Positions 28,899 to 39,236 of a stretch of 64,000 nt of DNA are shown here, in pieces. The DNA lies in the NCBI RefSeq assembly GCF_015356115.1, contig NZ_CP063056.1:1054001-1118000 (forward strand), written 5' to 3'. A model generated the notes under the pieces. It did no database searches. It worked only from the letters and a program-made list of their open reading frames with translations, and was not told where the DNA came from. The first letter of the stretch is position 1; every line of letters starts with the position of its first letter. The position numbers were made by a program, and so were the translations under genes. The stretch is from Rodentibacter haemolyticus. GTDB lineage: Bacteria > Pseudomonadota > Gammaproteobacteria > Enterobacterales > Pasteurellaceae.

Positions 28899-31382
28899 TT
28901 ACGCGGCTTTTTCCACTTTCACGGCACATTTTTTAAAGTCCGTCTCTTTTGATATGGGATCGGTTGCATCTAAGGTTAAGGTATTTGCAAGCTGACCGGC
29001 ATCAAAGAAAGTGGTATAAACCAAACCGCGAGGCGGTTTATTACGACCACGTGTATCAAGATAAGAAATCATTTCGCCACGACGTGATGAAATCTTAATC
29101 TTATCACCATGACGTAAACCACGGGCTTCGGCATCTAATGGGTGCATCCACACCAGGTTATTCGGGAATGCTCGGTGCAATTCCGGTACACGACGAGTCA
29201 TTGTGCCGGTATGCCAGTGTTCAAGTACACGACCGGTTGATAGCCATAGGTCGTATTCCGCATCCGGTGATTCCGCTGCCGGCTCATAAGGCACGGCAAG
29301 AATGATCGCTTTTTTGTCAGGATAACCGTAGAACGCCATTCCTTCGCCTTCTTTTACATAAGGATCAAAGCCTTCGCGATAGCGCCATAAAGTTTCTTTG
29401 CCATCTACCACCGGCCAACGTAAACCACGCGCTTTGTGATACATCTCAAAAGGTGCCAAATCATGACCATGACCACGACCGAATGCGGCATATTCTTCAA
29501 ATAAGCCTTTATGAACGTAGTAACCAAAGTGTTCCGATTCGTCGTTTAATTGACCTTCGGCAAGTTCGCTAAGCGGGAACTTATCCACTTGTCCGTTTTT
29601 GAATAACACCTCATACAGAGTTTTACCACGGTATTCCGGCATTTGGGCAAGTAATTCTTCCGGCCACATTTCATCGGTGGTGAAGTATTTTGCAAATTCC
29701 ATCAATTGCCATAAATCGGATTTTGCCTCACCCGGTGCTTTCACTTGTTGACGCCAAAATTGTGTGCGGCGTTCTGCATTACCGTATGCCCCTTCTTTTT
29801 CTACCCACATTGCAGTTGGCAAGATTAAATCGGCAGACAATGCGGAAACTGTCGGATATGGATCAGAAACGATGACGAAGTTACCTTCTTTACGCCAGCC
29901 CGGTAAACGGTCGGCATTGATGTTAGGACCTGCCTGCATATTATTGTTACACATCTGCCATAACACATTCATTTTGCCATCGTGCATTGCCCGGTCTTGA
30001 GCAATGGTATCCAAGCCGACTTTTTCGGAAATTGTACCGACCGGTAATTTCCAAATACGTTCCGCTGTTTCACGATGTTTTGGGTTGGTAACAACTAAAT
30101 CCGCCGGTAAACGATGCGGAAAAGAGCCGACTTCACGTGCGGTACCGCAAGCAGACGGCTGACCGGTTAATGAGAACGGACCGCAACCCGGAATAGAAAT
30201 TTTGCCGGTTAGCAAGTGAATGTTATAGATCAGGTGGTTCGCCCACACGCCACGGCTGTGTTGATTGAAGCCCATTGTCCAAAATGACACCACTTTTTTC
30301 TTCGGATCGGCATAAAGTTTGGCTAAATGCTCCAGTTGAGCTTTTGGCACACCCGATAATTCGTGGGCTTTATCCAATGTATATTCGGAGACGAGTTGTT
30401 TTAATTCCTCAAAAGTCGAATCATACATTTTGCCCGCAGTTTTACGGTTTGTTTCTTTTTCCAACGGATTTTCAGGACGTAAACCGTAACCGATATTGGT
30501 TTCACCACGTTTGAATTTCGTGTGTTTATTTACGAAGTCCCAATTTATCGCATCATTTTGAATGAGGTAATTGATGATGTAGTTCATAATTGCTAAGTCG
30601 GTTTGCGGTGTAAACACTAAACCGTAGTCGGCAAGTTCAAAACTACGATGCTCAAAAGTGGAAAGTACGGCAACTTTTACATCAGGATTAGAAATACGGC
30701 GATCCGTAATGCGCGACCATAAAATCGGGTGCATTTCCGCCATATTTGATCCCCAAAGCACAAAGGCCTCTGCCTGCTCAATGTCATCATAGCAGCCCAT
30801 TGGCTCATCCATACCGAAAGTACGCATAAACGCAACCGCGGCAGACGCCATACAGTGGCGGGCATTCGGATCAACGTTGTTAGAACGGAAACCGGCTTTC
30901 CAAAGCTTGTTCTTCGCGTACCCCTCCCAAATAGTGGATTGACCGGAACTAAACATTCCCACGGCATTTTGACCGTTCTTTTTAAAGGCTTCTTTGAATT
31001 TTTCCGCCATTGTTTTGAAAGCGACATCCCAAGAAACAGGTACAAAATCTCCGTTCTTGTCGAATTTACCGTTCGTCATACGCAACATCGGCTGAGTGAG
31101 TCGATCCTTACCGTACATAATTTTCGGTAAGAAGTAACCTTTAATACAGTTTAAACCACGATTGACTTCCGCATCCGGATCCCCTTGAGATGCTACAACA
31201 CGCCCGTCTTTCGTACCGACTAAAACGGCGCAGCCCGTACCACAGAAACGACATACTGCTTTATCCCATTTAATCTCGGATTCTGCCGCAACCACATTTT
31301 TGACAGGGATGGTTAATCCCGCAGCCGTTGCAGCAGCCATTGCCGCATTGGCTTTCATAAAGTCTCGGCGACTTACCTTCAT
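28899..31382 (-). CDS. napA: Periplasmic nitrate reductase catalytic subunit NapA
   Basis: At 827 residues this is a full-length NapA. It has a Tat signal ([15 protein letters not shown]), a 4Fe-4S site ([13 protein letters not shown] and a fourth Cys in LNCIKGYF) and the molybdenum-ligating Cys in [15 protein letters not shown] near residue 170. The molybdopterin-guanine-dinucleotide domain ends with the [23 protein letters not shown] pattern. It reduces nitrate to nitrite in the periplasm at low nitrate and oxygen. Confidence 0.98.
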   Translation of the reverse strand: MKVSRRDFMKANAAMAAATAAGLTIPVKNVVAAESEIKWDKAVCRFCGTGCAVLVGTKDGRVVASQGDPDAEVNRGLNCIKGYFLPKIMYGKDRLTQPMLRMTNGKFDKNGDFVPVSWDVAFKTMAEKFKEAFKKNGQNAVGMFSSGQSTIWEGYAKNKLWKAGFRSNNVDPNARHCMASAAVAFMRTFGMDEPMGCYDDIEQAEAFVLWGSNMAEMHPILWSRITDRRISNPDVKVAVLSTFEHRSFELADYGLVFTPQTDLAIMNYIINYLIQNDAINWDFVNKHTKFKRGETNIGYGLRPENPLEKETNRKTAGKMYDSTFEELKQLVSEYTLDKAHELSGVPKAQLEHLAKLYADPKKKVVSFWTMGFNQHSRGVWANHLIYNIHLLTGKISIPGCGPFSLTGQPSACGTAREVGSFPHRLPADLVVTNPKHRETAERIWKLPVGTISEKVGLDTIAQDRAMHDGKMNVLWQMCNNNMQAGPNINADRLPGWRKEGNFVIVSDPYPTVSALSADLILPTAMWVEKEGAYGNAERRTQFWRQQVKAPGEAKSDLWQLMEFAKYFTTDEMWPEELLAQMPEYRGKTLYEVLFKNGQVDKFPLSELAEGQLNDESEHFGYYVHKGLFEEYAAFGRGHGHDLAPFEMYHKARGLRWPVVDGKETLWRYREGFDPYVKEGEGMAFYGYPDKKAIILAVPYEPAAESPDAEYDLWLSTGRVLEHWHTGTMTRRVPELHRAFPNNLVWMHPLDAEARGLRHGDKIKISSRRGEMISYLDTRGRNKPPRGLVYTTFFDAGQLANTLTLDATDPISKETDFKKCAVKVEKAA

Positions 31383-31438
31383 CGCGTTTCCCCCACGTTA
31401 AACACTGATTTTTAGATATATTGAATTTTTATAAAAAA

Positions 31439-31729
31439 CTATTTATTTTCATCCTGTTCGTGATACACCAATGACACATTAATCACGCCGTCAATTTCTT
31501 TCACGCTCTCCATATTATCGAGCAGGATATGTTGATTATTGGATTGCATCACTACGACAATTTTGCCCATCTTTTCATCAAAAGTTGGAATCTCGGTATG
31601 TTCGATCGCTAAAAGTGCGGTTCGAATTGTCGCTATTTTTTCAGGATTCCCTTGCACGATAAGCCCCGCCACATACCAATTTGGGTGCCAATCTTGGGCG
31701 TTTTCCGCTGTTAAACTCGCTTTACTCAT
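31439..31729 (-). CDS. napD: Nap assembly chaperone NapD
   Basis: This 96-residue cytosolic protein contains WYVAGLIVQGNPEKIATI and GVINVSLVYHEQDE, the ferredoxin-like NapD fold. It binds the twin-arginine signal of NapA and holds back export until the cofactor is inserted. It is placed directly before napA, as usual. Confidence 0.93.
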   Translation of the reverse strand: MSKASLTAENAQDWHPNWYVAGLIVQGNPEKIATIRTALLAIEHTEIPTFDEKMGKIVVVMQSNNQHILLDNMESVKEIDGVINVSLVYHEQDENK

Positions 31730-31730
31730 T

Positions 31731-32252
31731 CTATTTTAACGTACTGATTTCTATTGCATTTACCGGGCAACTTTGGATGCAGGCGCCACAGCCGTTACAA
31801 CTTTCCGGATTCACGGTAGGCTGTGCAACACCGCCTATTTGTAAGCGAAAACGAATAGCGTTCATTGAACAATTATCCTGACAAGAACGACATTCAATAT
31901 GCTGCTGTGCCAAGCAATTTGCACCGATGTTGATTTTGTGTGTCCAAGGCTGCTCCTCTAACGGGCGAAAAATCGGCTGCCGGCATACCTCAACGCATTT
32001 TCTGCAAAAGGTGCATTCACCTTTGTCGAACCGTATTTCAGGAAAACCGCCATCGCCCCCGATTAAAATCTGCGTTTCACAGATATCAATGCAATCCCGA
32101 CAACGGGTGCATTGTTCGACAAATTCGTTCTCCGCTACCGACCAAGGGGGACGAATACCTTCAAAACCTTGAATTTGCTCATTTTTTGTATGCAATGATG
32201 CTAAAAATTTACCTCGTAAAAATTGTCTGCGCGGTAAGTTTTCAACAGTCAT
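31731..32252 (-). CDS. napF: Ferredoxin-type protein NapF
   Basis: The 173-residue cytosolic protein has an RRQFLRG start and three 4Fe-4S motif sets, CTRCRDCIDICE, CTFCRKCVEVCR and CNGCGACIQSCP. An extra Cys-rich stretch, CRSCQDNCS, lies between. It is thought to help load iron-sulfur clusters into NapA. It is the first gene of the operon, one base from napD. Confidence 0.94.
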   Translation of the reverse strand: MTVENLPRRQFLRGKFLASLHTKNEQIQGFEGIRPPWSVAENEFVEQCTRCRDCIDICETQILIGGDGGFPEIRFDKGECTFCRKCVEVCRQPIFRPLEEQPWTHKINIGANCLAQQHIECRSCQDNCSMNAIRFRLQIGGVAQPTVNPESCNGCGACIQSCPVNAIEISTLK

Positions 32253-32366
32253 TTAATTTGCCTTTGGAATTGATCTTTAATGTCTTTTCAGGCACGAATT
32301 ATGCGGTTGCCCGCAAGAGATAGAAACTACCTAAAATGGGTAGATTGGTAGAAATTTGAACTTTTA

Positions 32367-32380
32367 TTGTGATAGATCAA
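32367..32380 (-). promoter_or_regulatory. FNR-like site upstream of napF
   Basis: TTGTG-ATAG-ATCAA is close to the FNR consensus TTGATnnnnATCAA, with one perfect half-site. A TACC...GGGTA inverted repeat (32328-32342) between it and napF includes a TACCCAT heptamer like NarP sites, but the spacing is 7-1-7, not 7-2-7. Anaerobic and nitrate control of nap is expected for this operon. Confidence 0.5.
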
Positions 32381-32423
32381 GGAAATGAAGTGCGGTCGAT
32401 TTTGATTGAGTTTTAAAAAAACA

Positions 32424-32461
32424 AAAACAGCGTGGAAAATCGCTTTCTCACGCTGTTTTTT
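32424..32461. terminator. Bidirectional terminator after yggL
   Basis: AAAAACAGCGTG and CACGCTGTTTTT form a 12-bp stem with a 14-base loop, 12 bases past the yggL stop. Confidence 0.85.
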
Positions 32462-32472
32462 ATTGTGCTAAA

Positions 32473-32817
32473 TTATGCGTTGTTTACCGGGTATTCCCAC
32501 CAAATATCGAATAATTCACTGATTTCAATTTGTTGTAAACCGTTTGTTTCAAGCCATTTTTTCACGATTTCACGGTGATTTTCGTCACATTTGCCGATTT
32601 TTTCTAAGCATACTAAGCCTTCCCAATGTAAGTATCCGCTGCCTTCATAAGCTAAACCGTTCGGTTGGATAACTTCGTTGATAAAACGATCAACGATTTC
32701 ATCTACGGTTTCAATGGCAGTGCCTTCTGCAAACTGGAAGTTTACAAGAAAGCCAAGCTCTTGGAATTCCGCAAGGTGGAGTTTTTTACGTTGGCGTTGG
32801 TTGTAGGATTTGGACAT
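32473..32817 (-). CDS. yggL: YggL family 50S ribosome-associated protein (DUF469)
   Basis: The 114-residue protein starts MSKSYNQRQRKKLHLAEFQELGF and contains YLHWEGLVCLEK, the DUF469/YggL pattern. YggL binds the large ribosomal subunit and affects assembly. It lies between the nap operon and trmB-priA, the arrangement I recall from H. influenzae. Confidence 0.92.
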   Translation of the reverse strand: MSKSYNQRQRKKLHLAEFQELGFLVNFQFAEGTAIETVDEIVDRFINEVIQPNGLAYEGSGYLHWEGLVCLEKIGKCDENHREIVKKWLETNGLQQIEISELFDIWWEYPVNNA

Positions 32818-32927
32818 TTTAGGTTTCTCCGTTGTTTGAGTTGGGTGGCTATTCTATATTAATTTTGCTGTTTTAGCACCGTGTTTCGCCTGATGGGCGA
32901 CCTACTTTTCTTCTTTTAGGGAAGTGG

Positions 32928-33000
32928 GATAGGGTTGGCAACTTGTTGCTCACCGAAAATATTGTGGTTGGAATGGTGGGCAACAAGTTGCCCACCCTAC
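32928..33000. repeat. REP/BIME-like palindrome, backbone family, copy 3 (diverged)
   Basis: GATAGGGTTGGCAACTTGTT at the left and GGTGGGCAACAAGTTGCCCA plus CCCTAC at the right match the elements at 14974 and 25940. The left half is degraded and the central spacer differs. Confidence 0.75.
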
Positions 33001-33019
33001 ACCTCACATTCCTAAATGT

Positions 33020-33050
33020 GTAGGGTGCGTCAGGCTTGCCGTAACGCACC
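33020..33050. repeat. Single REP-like hairpin of a third type
   Basis: GTAGGGTGCGT...ACGCACC is an inverted repeat with the same GTAGGGTG head as the backbone family but a different stem. It follows copy 3 after 19 bases. Confidence 0.6.
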
Positions 33051-33098
33051 GTCAATACAATAAAATCCCTTTTGTATCATATACAATACAATCAAAAA

Positions 33099-33839
33099 CT
33101 ATTTCTTAACAAAATATAAATCCCACACGCCGTGTCCTAAGCGATGACCGCGAGCCTCAAATTTCGTAAGAGGGCGAAAATCAGGGCGGGGAATATAATT
33201 TCCGCTTTCCGCCGTATTTTCTAGATCGGTATTGGCACTTAGCACTTCCAACATTTGTTCCGCATAGTTTTCCCAATCCGTTGCCATATGAATAAAACCC
33301 TTTTCCCCCAGTTTTCGCACTACCTGTTCTACAAAGTGCGGTTGAACAATGCGGCGTTTGTGATGTTTTGCTTTATGCCAAGGATCGGGGAAGAAAAGTT
33401 GTAATCCGCCCAAGGTGCCGTCTGCGATACTATCGCGGAGAATTTCCGTGGCATCATGACAAATCACGCGTAAGTTTTTCACGCCTTTTTCCACCGCATA
33501 GGCAATACACGCACCGACACCCGGTGTGTGGACTTCAATACCGAGGTAGTTTTTATCAGGGTTGGTTGCCGCCATATCCACTAAAGATTTTCCCATACCG
33601 AAACCGATTTCTAACACGACAGGATTATCATTGCCGTAAATCCGAGAAAAACTAAAGGGTTCGGTTTGATAATCTAATCCAAGCTCGTCCCAGTGATCAT
33701 TCATCATATTTTTTTGAAATTCGCTTAAGCGACCGGTGCGTAAGACAAAGCTACGCACTTTGCGTTTATAACGTCCGTCTTCGGTAAATTCAGCGGTTTC
33801 AACGGTTTTACGTTTTTGATCGGCAAAAGTTTGTGTCAT
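33099..33839 (-). CDS. trmB: tRNA (guanine-N7-)-methyltransferase
   Basis: The 246-residue enzyme contains [16 protein letters not shown] (SAM site) and [20 protein letters not shown], the TrmB signature with its catalytic Asp. It methylates G46 in the tRNA variable loop. The frame continues upstream to 33917, but the ATG at 33839 ([11 protein letters not shown]) gives the family length and start. It is divergent from priA. Confidence 0.96.
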   Translation of the reverse strand: MTQTFADQKRKTVETAEFTEDGRYKRKVRSFVLRTGRLSEFQKNMMNDHWDELGLDYQTEPFSFSRIYGNDNPVVLEIGFGMGKSLVDMAATNPDKNYLGIEVHTPGVGACIAYAVEKGVKNLRVICHDATEILRDSIADGTLGGLQLFFPDPWHKAKHHKRRIVQPHFVEQVVRKLGEKGFIHMATDWENYAEQMLEVLSANTDLENTAESGNYIPRPDFRPLTKFEARGHRLGHGVWDLYFVKK

Positions 33840-33904
33840 AAATTTGTTTTGTTCGGTTCTGAAAAATTGGCGGCGATTATACACGAAATCCCTTACTTTT
33901 CCCG

Positions 33905-33910
33905 TATAAT
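33905..33910 (+). promoter_or_regulatory. Consensus -10 box of priA
   Basis: A perfect TATAAT sits 27 bases before the priA start. No good -35 hexamer is visible 17 bases upstream, so the promoter may be weak or extended. Confidence 0.45.
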
Positions 33911-33936
33911 AAGCCAAATTTTTGCTAAGGAATTCT

Positions 33937-36129
33937 ATGAAAATTGTGCGCGTGGCGCTCGCAGTGCCGCTTCCCCGATTATTTGATTACCTCGCCCCTG
34001 ATGATATGTCATTAGTGGTCGGCGGTCGTGTTCTTGTGCCTTTTGCTTCACAAAAGCGTGTGGCGATTGTGACGGAATTGCCTGAAAAAGCGGAAATGCC
34101 AACCGATAAGCTTAAAGAAATTATAACTTCGTTTGATACGGAATCCCTTTTTACGCCGATATATTGGGATTGGCTTCATTGGGCTGCAAATTATTATCAA
34201 GCTGCGTTGGGAGAAGTATTATTTCAAGCTTTACCGGTGAAATTGCGTAATGGTGAAAACGCACTGAAAAACGACCGCACTTTTTGGCGAATCAATGAGG
34301 CAGGGAAAAATGCCTTGGCACAGGGTAAATTCAAGCGTTCCAAGAAGCAAGCGGAAGCATTGCAATGTTTGCTTGAACAAGATCTCGAAAAAGGCAATAA
34401 CGGGTTTAGTGCGGCAATTTGGTCTGCCTTAAAAAGCAAAGAATGTGTAAGTGAAGTGCTTGTTCAAACGGAGGCGCAAAGCTGGTTACAAATCTTGGGC
34501 GATAAACCGATGGTAAATTCGGATAATCGTTTAACATTAAATAAACAACAGGCTTTAGCGTTTAGTCAGCTGATGTTTCAACGTGATTTTAATGTGTGGT
34601 TGTTGGAGGGCGTAACAGGTTCCGGAAAGACGGAAATTTACCTTCAATATATTGAAGAGATCTTAAAATCAGGCAAGCAAGTCTTGGTGCTTGTGCCGGA
34701 AATCGGGTTGACACCGCAAACGGTACAACGTTTTAAAGCGCGTTTTAATGTAGAAATTGATGTGCATCACTCCAATTTAACGGATGTACAACGGGTGAAT
34801 GTGTGGAATCGTGCTCGGTTAGGACAAAGTGCGGTGGTCATCGGCACGCGTTCGGCGTTATTCACGCCATTTTCAAACTTGGGTGCAATTATTTTGGATG
34901 AAGAACAGGATATTTCGTTCAAACAACAGGACGGCTGGCGTTATCATACAAGAGATTTAGCGATTGTACTGGCACAGAAATTAGCAATTCCTGTGTTAAT
35001 GGGATCGGCAACCCCCAGTTTGGAAAGCCTTAATAATGTGCAGAACGGTAAATACAAGCATTTGGTTTTATCAAAAAGAGCGGGAAATTCGACCGCACTT
35101 CGTCATTTTGTTATCGATTTGAAGAATCAATATGTACAAAACGGTTTATCGCAACTGCTGTTGGAACGAATGAGAAATCACCTTGAAAAAGGTAATCAGG
35201 TATTACTTTTCTTAAATCGCCGTGGTTTTGCGCCGGTGCTTCTGTGCCACGAGTGCGGTTGGATTGCGCAATGTCCGAAGTGTGAAAAACCTTACACTTA
35301 TCATCAACACCAACGGGCTTTGCGCTGCCATCATTGCGGATCTCAAAAAACGATTCCTCGTCAGTGTGGGGATTGCGGTTCTACCCATTTGGTGACGACA
35401 GGACTTGGTACGGAGCAATTAGAAGAAACCTTAAAGGCACAATTTCCAACTTATTCTATCGCTCGCATTGATCGCGACACGACTGCCTGCAAAGGCAAGT
35501 TAGAAAGCTATTTGGACGATATTCAACAAGGGAAAAGCCGAATTCTTATCGGCACGCAAATGTTGGCGAAAGGGCATCACTTCCCCAATGTTACGCTAGT
35601 GGCATTAGTGAATGTGGATAGCGCCTTGTTTTCCTTAGATTTTCGTGCTGAAGAACGGCTCGCACAGCTTTATGTACAAGTGGCGGGACGAGCCGGTCGG
35701 GCGGAAAAACAAGGAGAAGTGGTGTTGCAAACGCATTATCCGGATCATCCGTTATTGAATACCTTGCTTGCGAAAGGCTATTCCGCTTTTGCCGAAGAAA
35801 ACTTACGTTTGCGCCATTCTATGGGCTTGCCTCCCTTTAGTTTTCAAGCTTTATTTAAGGCGCAGGCACGCCGTTCTGAATTATCGGAACAATGTTTGGA
35901 ACAAATTGCCGATTTCTTTCAAAGAAAAAACATCGAAGGATTGCAGATATTAGGCCCTATGCCTGCGCCGTTTAGTAAAAAAGCAGGGCAATTCCGCTGG
36001 CAATTACTTTTACAACATCCGGCCCGAAAGGTATTGCAAAAAGTATTACGAGATTATCAACAAGCGAATTTAGAAAAAAACAGCCAAGTGCGGTTAATTT
36101 TGGATGTTGACCCTCTGGATTTAAGCTAG
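33937..36129 (+). CDS. priA: Primosomal replication protein N', helicase PriA
   Basis: The 730-residue helicase has Walker [10 protein letters not shown] near residue 228, LDEEQD as motif II, and [10 protein letters not shown]. Its zinc-finger block has eight cysteines ([30 protein letters not shown]). [12 protein letters not shown] and [12 protein letters not shown] are helicase motifs V and VI. It restarts collapsed replication forks by loading DnaB. Start [13 protein letters not shown]. ftsN follows. Confidence 0.97.
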   Translation: MKIVRVALAVPLPRLFDYLAPDDMSLVVGGRVLVPFASQKRVAIVTELPEKAEMPTDKLKEIITSFDTESLFTPIYWDWLHWAANYYQAALGEVLFQALPVKLRNGENALKNDRTFWRINEAGKNALAQGKFKRSKKQAEALQCLLEQDLEKGNNGFSAAIWSALKSKECVSEVLVQTEAQSWLQILGDKPMVNSDNRLTLNKQQALAFSQLMFQRDFNVWLLEGVTGSGKTEIYLQYIEEILKSGKQVLVLVPEIGLTPQTVQRFKARFNVEIDVHHSNLTDVQRVNVWNRARLGQSAVVIGTRSALFTPFSNLGAIILDEEQDISFKQQDGWRYHTRDLAIVLAQKLAIPVLMGSATPSLESLNNVQNGKYKHLVLSKRAGNSTALRHFVIDLKNQYVQNGLSQLLLERMRNHLEKGNQVLLFLNRRGFAPVLLCHECGWIAQCPKCEKPYTYHQHQRALRCHHCGSQKTIPRQCGDCGSTHLVTTGLGTEQLEETLKAQFPTYSIARIDRDTTACKGKLESYLDDIQQGKSRILIGTQMLAKGHHFPNVTLVALVNVDSALFSLDFRAEERLAQLYVQVAGRAGRAEKQGEVVLQTHYPDHPLLNTLLAKGYSAFAEENLRLRHSMGLPPFSFQALFKAQARRSELSEQCLEQIADFFQRKNIEGLQILGPMPAPFSKKAGQFRWQLLLQHPARKVLQKVLRDYQQANLEKNSQVRLILDVDPLDLS

Positions 36130-36206
36130 AAAATCACCGTATTTTTCAGTAGAATTGACAAGTTTTACAAAAATTTTAGAAACTCATTAAGGTTTAGGAT
36201 TCTATC

Positions 36207-36986
36207 GTGGCTCATCGAGATTTTGCTGCACGCAGCGGTTCAAATAAGAAAAAAAAGAAAAATGCAAATAAGACGGCGTTAATCGGTATTGCGTTGGCAG
36301 TGTTGCTTGCCTTTGGTGTGGGGCTGTATTTTTTAAAAAGCAAAACGCCCGAACCTACTCCTGTGGCGGTGCAACAGGAAAAAACGCAGCCGAAAAGTGT
36401 GCTACCGAATCGTCTGGAAGAAGTGTGGAGCTATATTAAAGCCTTGGAAACCCGTACGGTACCTGTGGATGACAAACCTTCCAGCGTTGAGAAAAATATG
36501 CGTTTAACGGAAGAACAACGCCAAGTTTTGATTCAAATGGAAAAAGAACAAAAAGCAGTGGAAGAAGCTCGGAAATTGGCAGAACAGCGTAAGTCCGAAG
36601 AGGCAGTCAAAGCTCAACAACCTTCAGAAGTAGCTAAAGCTGAAGCGACAAAACAAGAGGTGAAAAAGCCGTCTGTACCGGTGAAAAAAACAGAGCCTCT
36701 GCAAAAGCCCGAAGCGCTTAAAGTAGAAACGAAGCCGAGTGAAACAAAACCTACGGAAACAGCAACCGGCGGTAAGCGTTTTGGCTTGCAATGCGGTGCG
36801 TTTAAAAATCGTTCACAGGCGGAGAATTTACAAGGACGTTTAGTTATGTCCGGTGTGAATGCGCAAGTTGTCGTTGCCGGCGAATGGAACCGCGTGCGCG
36901 TAGGTCCATTCCCTAGCCGTGATGGCGCAGTACAAATCCAAAATAAGGCGAAATCTGTTGCCGGCTGTGTGATTATCGGTATGTAA
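36207..36986 (+). CDS. ftsN: Cell-division protein FtsN
   Basis: This 259-residue bitopic protein starts at GTG. It has a basic cytosolic tail (RDFAARSGSNKKKKKN), one membrane helix (ALIGIALAVLLAFGVGLYFL) and a Glu/Lys/Gln-rich periplasmic linker. The C-terminal SPOR domain (RFGLQCGAFKNRSQAENLQG to VAGCVIIGM) binds denuded glycan. It triggers septal peptidoglycan synthesis through FtsA and FtsQLB. It is the last recognised core gene before the polyene cluster. Confidence 0.93.
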   Translation: MAHRDFAARSGSNKKKKKNANKTALIGIALAVLLAFGVGLYFLKSKTPEPTPVAVQQEKTQPKSVLPNRLEEVWSYIKALETRTVPVDDKPSSVEKNMRLTEEQRQVLIQMEKEQKAVEEARKLAEQRKSEEAVKAQQPSEVAKAEATKQEVKKPSVPVKKTEPLQKPEALKVETKPSETKPTETATGGKRFGLQCGAFKNRSQAENLQGRLVMSGVNAQVVVAGEWNRVRVGPFPSRDGAVQIQNKAKSVAGCVIIGM

Positions 36987-37096
36987 ATTGAGTAATAAGC
37001 TAAAAGTGCGGTCAAAAAATAGCGATATTATGTGGGCACATAAGCCTAATCTTACAACCCACTATTTTAAACCAAGGTTTCGGTAGAAATAATTTT

Positions 37097-37525
37097 ATGA
37101 AAAAAGCACTTATCGTTCTGCTCATATTTGTCGTTACTGCCTGTTCTAACCTTGTAGTTAAATCGCTTCCGGCGCAGTCTGTTGAAAGTCGTTTATTCAA
37201 AATTGAGCAACTTAATGAACAAAACCAAGTACGGCAAGCAAGTTTGCTTTCGGTACAATTTAGTGAAACACAATGGCGTTGGGTACAAACGGATCCGCTT
37301 GGCGCACCGTTGGCCCGATTAGTTTTATCCGAGCAAGGTTGGCAAAATGATGGGTTTATCATGCCGAATCAGCAGGCTAAACAGCTTTTTACTGCTATTG
37401 CGGTTGCGCTTAATCCTGATCATCCGCCTTTTGAGTTAAATAAAAACTGGCGGATTCAGAAAAACGGTATGCATTTTAGTATTACGCTTCCTGATGGTTC
37501 GCAATGGAAAGTGAATGAACTATAA
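37097..37525 (+). CDS. apeN: Aryl-polyene cluster lipoprotein, DUF3261 type (ApeN-like)
   Basis: The 142-residue protein has a lipoprotein signal ending in VTAC (Cys about residue 15) and a small beta-rich domain (SVQFSETQWRWVQTDPLGAPLARLV) typical of DUF3261 proteins encoded in aryl-polyene clusters. It probably sits on the periplasmic face of the outer membrane and helps pigment export or insertion with the LolA-like and MMPL proteins. It is the first gene of the accessory block and is followed 28 bases later by a ketosynthase. The gene letter is assigned by analogy with the E. coli cluster. Confidence 0.75.
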   Translation: MKKALIVLLIFVVTACSNLVVKSLPAQSVESRLFKIEQLNEQNQVRQASLLSVQFSETQWRWVQTDPLGAPLARLVLSEQGWQNDGFIMPNQQAKQLFTAIAVALNPDHPPFELNKNWRIQKNGMHFSITLPDGSQWKVNEL

Positions 37526-37552
37526 TAACTCAACACTAATAAAAGAAGAAGT

Positions 37553-38773
37553 ATGATGAAATTATTCTTATCTCGCCCAGCAATGATAAGTGCCTTGGGG
37601 GAGGGGCTCAATATTCATTTGGATGTGTTGCTCAATAATAAATCTTCCCCTATTGCAGCAACGGACAGTCCTTATGCTTCTCACGGAATCTCTGCTCAAG
37701 AGAACATGCTTGGAGAAGTACGAGTAGCATTACGTGAGTTTCCCACCGAGTTACCGGCAGAACATTGTAGCCGTAATAATCAACTGTTATGGCACGCTCT
37801 TGCACAAATTGAATCACAAATTGAGCAAGTTATTCATCGCTTTGGTAAGCAACGTGTTGCGGTTGTGATGGGAACCTCAACTACCGGTGTAGATGAGAAT
37901 ATTCCGGTTTTCCAATATGCGGCAGAACATAATGACTGGTCGGGTAAACCATTTTGGCAGCAGCAGCAATATTTTTCCGCACCGGCAGATTTTGTTGCTT
38001 ATCAATATGGTGTTCAAAATGCGAGCTATTGTATCTCAACTGCTTGTACTTCAGGTGCGAGAGCGTTGATTTCTGCAGCTCGTTTATTGAAAGCCAATCT
38101 TTGCGATGCGGTAATTTGCGGTGGTGTAGATACGTTATCCCCATTAACCATCAGTGGTTTTAGTTCATTAGAAGTGCTTTCGAAACAACGAACCAATCCT
38201 CTTTCTGCAAATCGTAACGGTATTAACATTGGTGAGGCCGCAGCTGTATTTATTATGACCAAAGAAGCTATTGATGAACACAAGATTGAGTTACTTGGTT
38301 ATGGTACAAGCAGTGATGCTTATCATATGTCCAGTCCGCATCCTGAAGGTTTAGGGGCAATTTCCGCTTTTGAAAATGCGTTAAAAAGCATCGCTCTTTT
38401 GCCCAACCAAATCGGTTGGATTAACTTACACGGCACAGGAACAATCCATAATGATCAAATGGAAACCGTTGCGGTTGCAAAAGTTTTTGGAAATCAGACC
38501 GCTTGTACCACAACTAAACCTTACACCGGGCATACATTAGGCGCAGCCGGAGCATTAGAAGCGGCGATTTTATGGGCGGTGATTAGCCGAACATATAATC
38601 CGCAAGGCATTTTACCGCCGCAACTTTGGGATGGTGTGAGAGATGAAAACTTGCCGGAAATTTTAATTACTAATGAACATAGTCGCTGGGCAGAAGGCAG
38701 ACGTATTGGCGTAAGCAGTTCTTTTGCTTTCGGAGGGAATAATGCCGTCTTGATTTTAGGGGAAAGCGAATAA
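37553..38773 (+). CDS. apeO: Beta-ketoacyl-ACP synthase, aryl-polyene type (ApeO-like)
   Basis: This 406-residue KASII-like enzyme has an intact Cys-His-His triad: STACTSGARA near residue 165, INLHGTGTIHND near 293 and YTGHTLGAAGALEA near 326. In aryl-polyene pathways the main ketosynthase pairs with a chain-length-factor-like partner to extend an aromatic starter with malonyl units. Its stop overlaps the start of the next gene. An exact Apl-type uptake signal (ACCGCTTGT, 38498-38506) lies inside. Confidence 0.85.
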   Translation: MMKLFLSRPAMISALGEGLNIHLDVLLNNKSSPIAATDSPYASHGISAQENMLGEVRVALREFPTELPAEHCSRNNQLLWHALAQIESQIEQVIHRFGKQRVAVVMGTSTTGVDENIPVFQYAAEHNDWSGKPFWQQQQYFSAPADFVAYQYGVQNASYCISTACTSGARALISAARLLKANLCDAVICGGVDTLSPLTISGFSSLEVLSKQRTNPLSANRNGINIGEAAAVFIMTKEAIDEHKIELLGYGTSSDAYHMSSPHPEGLGAISAFENALKSIALLPNQIGWINLHGTGTIHNDQMETVAVAKVFGNQTACTTTKPYTGHTLGAAGALEAAILWAVISRTYNPQGILPPQLWDGVRDENLPEILITNEHSRWAEGRRIGVSSSFAFGGNNAVLILGESE

Positions 38774-39228
38774 TGGATTTTACACTGCCGATTGAAAATG
38801 TTGCGCCATTGGTACCACAAAGTGGCGAGATGGTGTTAATCGATCGTGTTACAGACTTTGGTGAAGATTTTCTGACAGGAGAAGCAGAAATTCGTCCAAA
38901 TCATATCCTGTTAAAAGAAGGAAAGTTTTCAACTTCCGCCGGCATTGAAATCATGGCACAAGGCGTTGCTGCTTGGGCAGGGATTCAAACTCGTCGGCGT
39001 AACGAACCTGTGCGATTGGGCTATTTACTCGGTAGCAGAAAATTACATATACACCAACCGGAAATCGCCATAGGTACACAAATTAAAATTGATGTAAAAA
39101 TGTCTATTCAAGATGTAACCGGTTTCGGGGTGTTTGATTGTCAGTTGATTGACAAAGCAACCCATAAGGTTTTACTTGCCGGCGCATTAAATGTTTTCAG
39201 CCCGAAAGATGGCAAGATTCAGAAATAG
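38773..39228 (+). CDS. apeP: 3-hydroxyacyl-ACP dehydratase-like hotdog protein (ApeP-like)
   Basis: The 151-residue single-domain protein shows the hotdog pattern with PNHILLKEGKFSTSAGIEIMAQGVAAWAG, the ApeP/FabA-like dehydratase region. It would remove water after each ketoreduction to leave the conjugated double bonds of the polyene. Translationally coupled to the ketosynthase (stop/start overlap) and followed by the reductase. Confidence 0.8.
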   Translation: MDFTLPIENVAPLVPQSGEMVLIDRVTDFGEDFLTGEAEIRPNHILLKEGKFSTSAGIEIMAQGVAAWAGIQTRRRNEPVRLGYLLGSRKLHIHQPEIAIGTQIKIDVKMSIQDVTGFGVFDCQLIDKATHKVLLAGALNVFSPKDGKIQK

Positions 39229-39236
39229 GAATAAAA

